64,000 nt of DNA, taken from assembly GCA_013397845.1 (NCBI GenBank), contig VZTG01000483.1:637766-701765 (forward strand). The letters run 5' to 3'. Every line of letters starts with the position of its first letter. Within the stretch, counting starts at the first letter, position 1. The notes beneath the pieces were generated by a model. The model was given only the letters and a program-made list of their open reading frames with translations. It did not search any database and was not told the DNA's origin. Made by a program: the position numbers and the translations under genes. This document shows positions 58,901-64,000 of the stretch, piece by piece. This stretch comes from Melanocharis versteri. Lineage: Eukaryota; Chordata; Aves; Passeriformes; Melanocharitidae.

Positions 58901-61900
58901 TCAAACAAACTCCTTTCAGAGTCCTGACAAAATTAAGAAAATGCTGCTGTTCATTCAAATATTCTCAAACATTTCTTAATTTACTAACTGACAGAACTCT
59001 GAAAAATACCAGCGCCTGTTCTAATTTTCACTTTTTTGTCTTTTTTTTTTTTTAATCCTGCCAGGTTTTTGGAAAGACACTACAAAACAGCATGGCACAC
59101 ACTTTCAGAGAAATAATTCACTGCACTTACCTCCATAGTGTTCAGCAGAATCAATGTAATAGCTCGCCACACCGACTACAGAAAACATTTGGGAAATTGT
59201 TGTTATATAAGCTGGGCCTCTAACGAGATCTTGCCAGTGGGGAAATGTACTGGTTTGCATAAACCAAGTCAGACTCGGTTGCTGTTGACACCAGTGCTGG
59301 TGAGGATAAGACGTGGAGGCAGCCCCACTCTCGGTACCACGGAGAGCAGCGGCTGCCACCTGCCCCCGCAGCCAAGGGGCAACACGGGGCAAGAGAACAA
59401 TTCCACACAGAGCCAACACAGCCCACAGGCAAAATGTCTGACAAGGCTCCCCTTCCCAAGAGGAGAGCCTCACAAGTCTCCCAAGAAAATCACATACAGC
59501 CTCACACTTCACTAAATATATATAGATCGTGTTCTTTGACAAAATTAGTTCTTGTAGGTAAACTTAAGACTGCTCTCAATTCTTTTATGAAGCCACTGGG
59601 TTTTTATGCTTCCAAGACCAGAGAATTTTGTTCATTTCTTTCTGAAGCTTTAAAAAAATTCTCCCTTTTCTTACAAGAATTCCTCTTCTATACGTGAGAA
59701 CAGATGAAGCTCAAGATTAGTAGTGCACGTAGAGCTGAATATAGCTTGTGAGTCAGGACTTTAAGTAAGGGACCAACTTTATCAAAATTTCATACAGGCC
59801 CATACAGAAGGTAGAGTTTATGATCAGTATGTATTTTTTTAATATATCCTAGAGTGAGAAGGTATGTTGCGTCTGTCTACAACTTCACCAAGGTAACAGT
59901 TTTTTGAAAGCAGGAAATTTAATTTCCCTCAGGATCAGGGAGCATAGACCTGTAAGGAAAAAAAAAAAACAACAGAAACAAAACAAAAAAAACCCCACAG
60001 AGACAAAAAAACAGACAAAAAAATCTGACCACAATAAAACCTCAACCCAAAACATTTTAAAATTTCCATCAGAGGAAAAGAGTCTATTACACAAACAGCT
60101 TTGTCAAAAAAAACCCCCGAAACAAAACAAAACAAAACAAAAAACTCCAGCAACAAACAGTTCCCCCTCCCCCCCAGCAATCTGGTATTTGAAATTTAGT
60201 TTATTCTAGAGTATCAACTCACACCTATGGAAAAGAACACAAACTAACAGAAGCTAAACTGCTTCGGGCTCTTCACTTGTTCAGAACGTACCTCCTAAAG
60301 CAATGTCTGCCCAAAGTGATAAGAATTACAATCTCATGCATTAGATATTTGGAGGCAAGACAGAATATACCTAATACACCAAACTGCCATATATACCTTT
60401 TCAATCCACACTGTGGACCATCCACAAGGTGTGAAACAGAGCACAGAAATAAAGGAAGTCAAGACAAGAATCATAGGAATAGAAAGAACGGCCACAGAAC
60501 ACTTCCAGGTCAGCTCAAAGAATATGTAAACTGAGCTCTGTGTCGAAGTGCACTGTCAGCATGAAGCAAATGGACATATTCTTTTAAAAGAAAAAAAAAG
60601 AAGAGGGGTTGGGGAAAGGACTGGCTGAATTTTATGGCATATAACTTTAAGTAACACTATAATATTAGACAATATATGGAAAGCTAGTGAATAACCCAGA
60701 CAAAATAATGGATCCAAAATTTCAAATAAATTTCTACCATTCTGCGTCACAACACATAAAGTATTTTCTTTAATAAATGAGCTATGTTGACAAGATAGGT
60801 TAATGTTGAGAAGAAAGACTTACATAGATTTTCAAGGTAGTTTACCTTTTTTTTAGCTATAAACATACAATTGATTACTTATTACAGCCAGCTACAATCA
60901 ACTCTATTTTAAGTGTGAAACCTACACTTACACAAAGCAGTTAAATTAAAAAACCTCAAGTCCTTTTCCCTAATCCATATTAAAGAAATAATTTCCCATT
61001 ATCTTCATTTGTCAAATTTTGAAAGGACAAAGAGTCATAGATTACTGAAATACATTTTAGTACAACCTATCCAAACACATCAGCATCCATACTGCAAAAT
61101 ACTAGATCTGAGAAGGCACTGTCAGACACTCTTTACTAAAAGTTATAGCTTTCAGTCATGTTGTGAGCAAAAACACTGTTCAAATATAAATATTTGGATT
61201 ATAGCACACCTGTTTTCTGAACACATTACAATTCAGGTTTCTAGAAATCAAGTTTTAGGAAACTGGCTGGAAAGATTTTTTTAATCTCATAAAAATTAAA
61301 ATAGAAAACTAGTACTTCTCATATTCACCTCATACTACTTCTTGTAGCTAAAAGGTTGTCTTTCACCTAATGGAAGCATCTTGAAGAAGGACTTCATGAA
61401 CTTTTTAACATTAGCTATTTTTAAAAGCTGTCATTTTGATCCTAGTCAAGTGACAACCTCAGTAAAAGGTTCCTCTTCCTCCTCCTAGGCTTCTAGATTC
61501 AGTTAGAAGAGCCTGGCTGAGGAAATAGAACCAGGTAATATGCATTAAGTAGGACAAGATGGTGAATAGCTTTAGACTGTTTTGTTTCTTCCAGTTATTT
61601 CTGGAACACAATGCCTTTGGTTACTGGTATGACATCAGTCATTAGAAGAATACACAGATGCCTGGCTTACTACTGCCAAACTTGTATCAGCCAAGAGACA
61701 TATACATCTGATTTCATAATGCTATGTTGAGATTTGCTAGGTTTATTTAGCAGCAAGCCTGCAAACATAGTTAGAAAAAGTTAGTGACTATTTTAGGGTA
61801 ATGCCCTCCTCCTCAATACAGTTCAAAGGAGAATGAAGCTTCAATGGAAAATTGGAAGGATGGAAAACAGTAGTATCACTGACAAAATTACTGTTTTTAT

Positions 61901-63003
61901 TAAAGCCAGAGGCTGAGTTCAAAGAATGAGATACTGAAATAATTTAAGTGCTTAGAAGCTACGCAAGGCTAGAAGTTGCTGTACCAAAACAATAACTTAC
62001 GTCAAATAACACTTCCATGTATGTATTAGATGCAGTACACCTCTAATTGTACTTCTAGACATTAAAAAATAAAGTATGTGTAACCAAGAGGTTGCATGAC
62101 AATACAGAAATATTCAAACATGCAAAGCAAGCCTGTTGCCAAATACAATTCTACTGTGTTTGAAGAAAGTACAAAATCACAATGTTTAATATTAAATTGC
62201 AATCTGACTTATTCTAAAGAAGTGCTAAGTCTGTCAATTTGAAATAAATTTTTTGCACATTCATGATATTTCAAATACCAACAACAAAAAAACAACAGCA
62301 AAAAACCCACCAGACTGTCTTCTGCTGACACATTTTTGTAAGACTTGTCAAATCAAAACTCCTTACAGGATTGAGTACTTCAGAGTGCTGTGCCCATACT
62401 AATTTACAAGTGTATGAAGTAATTAATCTATAAATACCTTGTACAGTTACAGAGTTCAACTATTGATTTCCTTTTTCGAATATACATAAAAGACTCTACA
62501 GTTTACAACTTTTACATCTGAAGGAAAGTATTTCAGCATTGCATTCTTAACTCTGAACTGGCACTTCCATCTAAAAAGCAAATTGCAAAAGCCTTCTTTC
62601 ATAATGCAGTACTTAGCTGAAAACAGTAACAACAACAAAACCCAAAATCAATATATATTCAAAGTATTTCTTAATATTTTTCGTAAGGTTTATATTGTCC
62701 TATATAAAAAGCAGCTAAAGATTGTCAGATTTTAAACTTCACGGGTGTTGCAATATCAGGTTTCATATATGTCCTGAACGTTCTTTCTTCCTTAGCTTTT
62801 AAATTTTGACATGTTGTTAACATTGAAGTTTGTAGAAAAATCCAAGTCTTTCAAGTTTTTCTTTAAATATCCTTATCGTGTTGGTTTATCGGATGTAACA
62901 GCTGAAGTACTGACCAGAACAACAGCATCTCACAGTTTTTCAGCTCCTTGTAACTCTATATTATTTAATTAGAGCAGTGAATAATAAACAAGAGGATGTA
63001 TAT

Positions 63004-63115
63004 AGAATCTTAGAGTCATTAGGTTGGAAAAGATCCTTGAGATCATCAAGTCCATCTGTAAACCTAACGCATGCAAGTCCACCACTAAACTATGTCCCCA
63101 GCTGCCATGTCATGT
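63004..63115 (-). mobile_element. CR1 3' fragment
   Basis: It reads agaatcttagagtcattagg, ttggaaaagatccttgagat, catcaagtccatc, then 'caagtccaccactaaactat', a close match to the reversed 3' end of avian CR1. It is short and ends abruptly near 63115. Confidence 0.87.
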
Positions 63116-64000
63116 TATTTATCCTCTGCCTCAATTTAATTATCTCTTCATTTTTATTATTCTTTTGGATGTTTATAAAATGCGGGGAAAAAAAAGCCAT
63201 CCAAACCAAAATAACCTCAGAGAAGCTGATATATGCACAAGTGTATTAAAGAGGCATTTTAGACTAGTAACATATGTGAATGTGTGATCAGACAGTTTTT
63301 CAACACCATCACACTTTCAATTACACACACATATAGGAAATATCTTTAGAACATTATGTTATCCGTGGCCTCAGAAGAACTCTGAGTTACCAGTCAACCA
63401 TTAAAACTTTGTGGGTGGGGAGCAAAGGAATTCATTTGGGTATATTTCTTTTTTATATTAAAAATATTTCATTCTTGTCCTCCTTCTTTCTTCTTGATGT
63501 TTTGCGATAAGACTGTAAAGTCATTGACCTAATTCACACTTCACAACACTGAGCTCTAAAATATACCCATATCAGGTCAACATAGAACCCCTGCAGACTC
63601 ACCTTTCAAGTTTGCAATGATAATGTAGGGAAGAACCATCTGAGACATATATGGTCCTTATTAACTAAACAACCAAATTCTGTAATTTTTGTTCTACAAA
63701 ATGTGGAAGGTAAGAAAGACCTCTTCAAGTCTAAATTAGAAGCCACAGCTGCTTTAAAGCAATTCACAGTGCATCAACTAGGAAGTATTCAGATAAAGAC
63801 AACAACTGATGATTTTATTGAAGTTCTGAAGAAGATACTGAGAACCTGAAAGCTCTACTTACTTCTTCTGAACTATACCAGATGGTCTTAAAGACATGAC
63901 ATTTTTACCCAACTCCATCTTTCACCTTATACCATCATGGGTACAGAAAACTTCTCTTCTGTGAATATCCCTTGCTAAGACCATAATTACTGCAGAATAA

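Larger units (their letters stand above)
43845..64000 (-). other. FAM184A: FAM184A intron 1, partial (more than 20 kb)
   Basis: Everything above exon A lacks coding homology. Exon 1, expected to be GC-rich and to encode about 53 residues ending in lysine, was not found on the minus strand, so it probably lies beyond 64000. This stretch holds three CR1 fragments (50972-51186, 54940-55960, 63004-63115), a 43-bp tandem duplication (51754-51839), a 34-N gap (54537-54570) and a GC-richer patch at 59270-59490. The rest is AT-rich intron with no support for genes. Confidence 0.8.

Noticed and set aside
59105..59542. 145-residue minus-strand frame with a stretch resembling an aldo-keto reductase motif (YIDSAEHYGG)
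   Set aside because: Only about ten residues resemble the motif, the rest has no family likeness, and there is no splice or repeat structure consistent with an AKR gene or pseudogene.
1..64000. tRNA, rRNA, CRISPR or operon-like systems
   Set aside because: No cloverleaf, rRNA or regularly spaced repeat array was seen by eye, and the sequence is plainly vertebrate intronic DNA.

Overview
The window is intronic and exonic sequence of a single vertebrate gene on the minus strand. It reads as a bird genome. CR1 LINE fragments carry the avian-type 'ttctatgattct' or 'ttctgtgattctgtgat' tails, and two ERVL-type LTRs of a kind I associate with Neoaves lie side by side. The introns are AT-rich and repeat density is low. 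From memory the LTR types argue against a galliform, but the species cannot be fixed from the sequence.

Gene: sixteen consecutive coding exons of FAM184A (family with sequence similarity 184 member A) run from 43844 down to 16. Spliced together they give 3182 nt, which is 1060 codons plus two bases. Every exon junction stays in frame, and the product follows my memory of human FAM184A (about 1140 residues) almost codon for codon. The missing parts are the N-terminal ~53 residues (exon 1, beyond 64000) and the C-terminal ~27 residues plus 3' UTR (beyond position 1). The protein is a long, nearly uninterrupted coiled coil. It opens with the FAM184 N-terminal domain, mostly in the 855-bp exon, and ends in a short non-coiled Ser/Pro/Asn-rich tail.

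Layout on the + strand: 1-13 kb holds the C-terminal exons; 12.6-26.9 kb is one large intron with an ancient CR1 and a younger CR1; 26.9-43.8 kb holds the central and N-terminal exons; 43.8-64 kb is part of intron 1. The densest transposon cluster is at 40.4-42.8 kb (a CR1, then two opposing LTRs). A 34-N assembly gap sits inside a poly-A run near 54.55 kb.

The main novelty is splice-site usage. Three of the sixteen donors are best read as GC rather than GT (introns after 33102, 27205 and 12372). One has no GT alternative that keeps the frame. One can slide by 4 nt to a GT-AG pair encoding the same protein. One has an in-frame GT six bases downstream that would add two residues. I found no second gene, RNA gene, CRISPR array or operon-like system.
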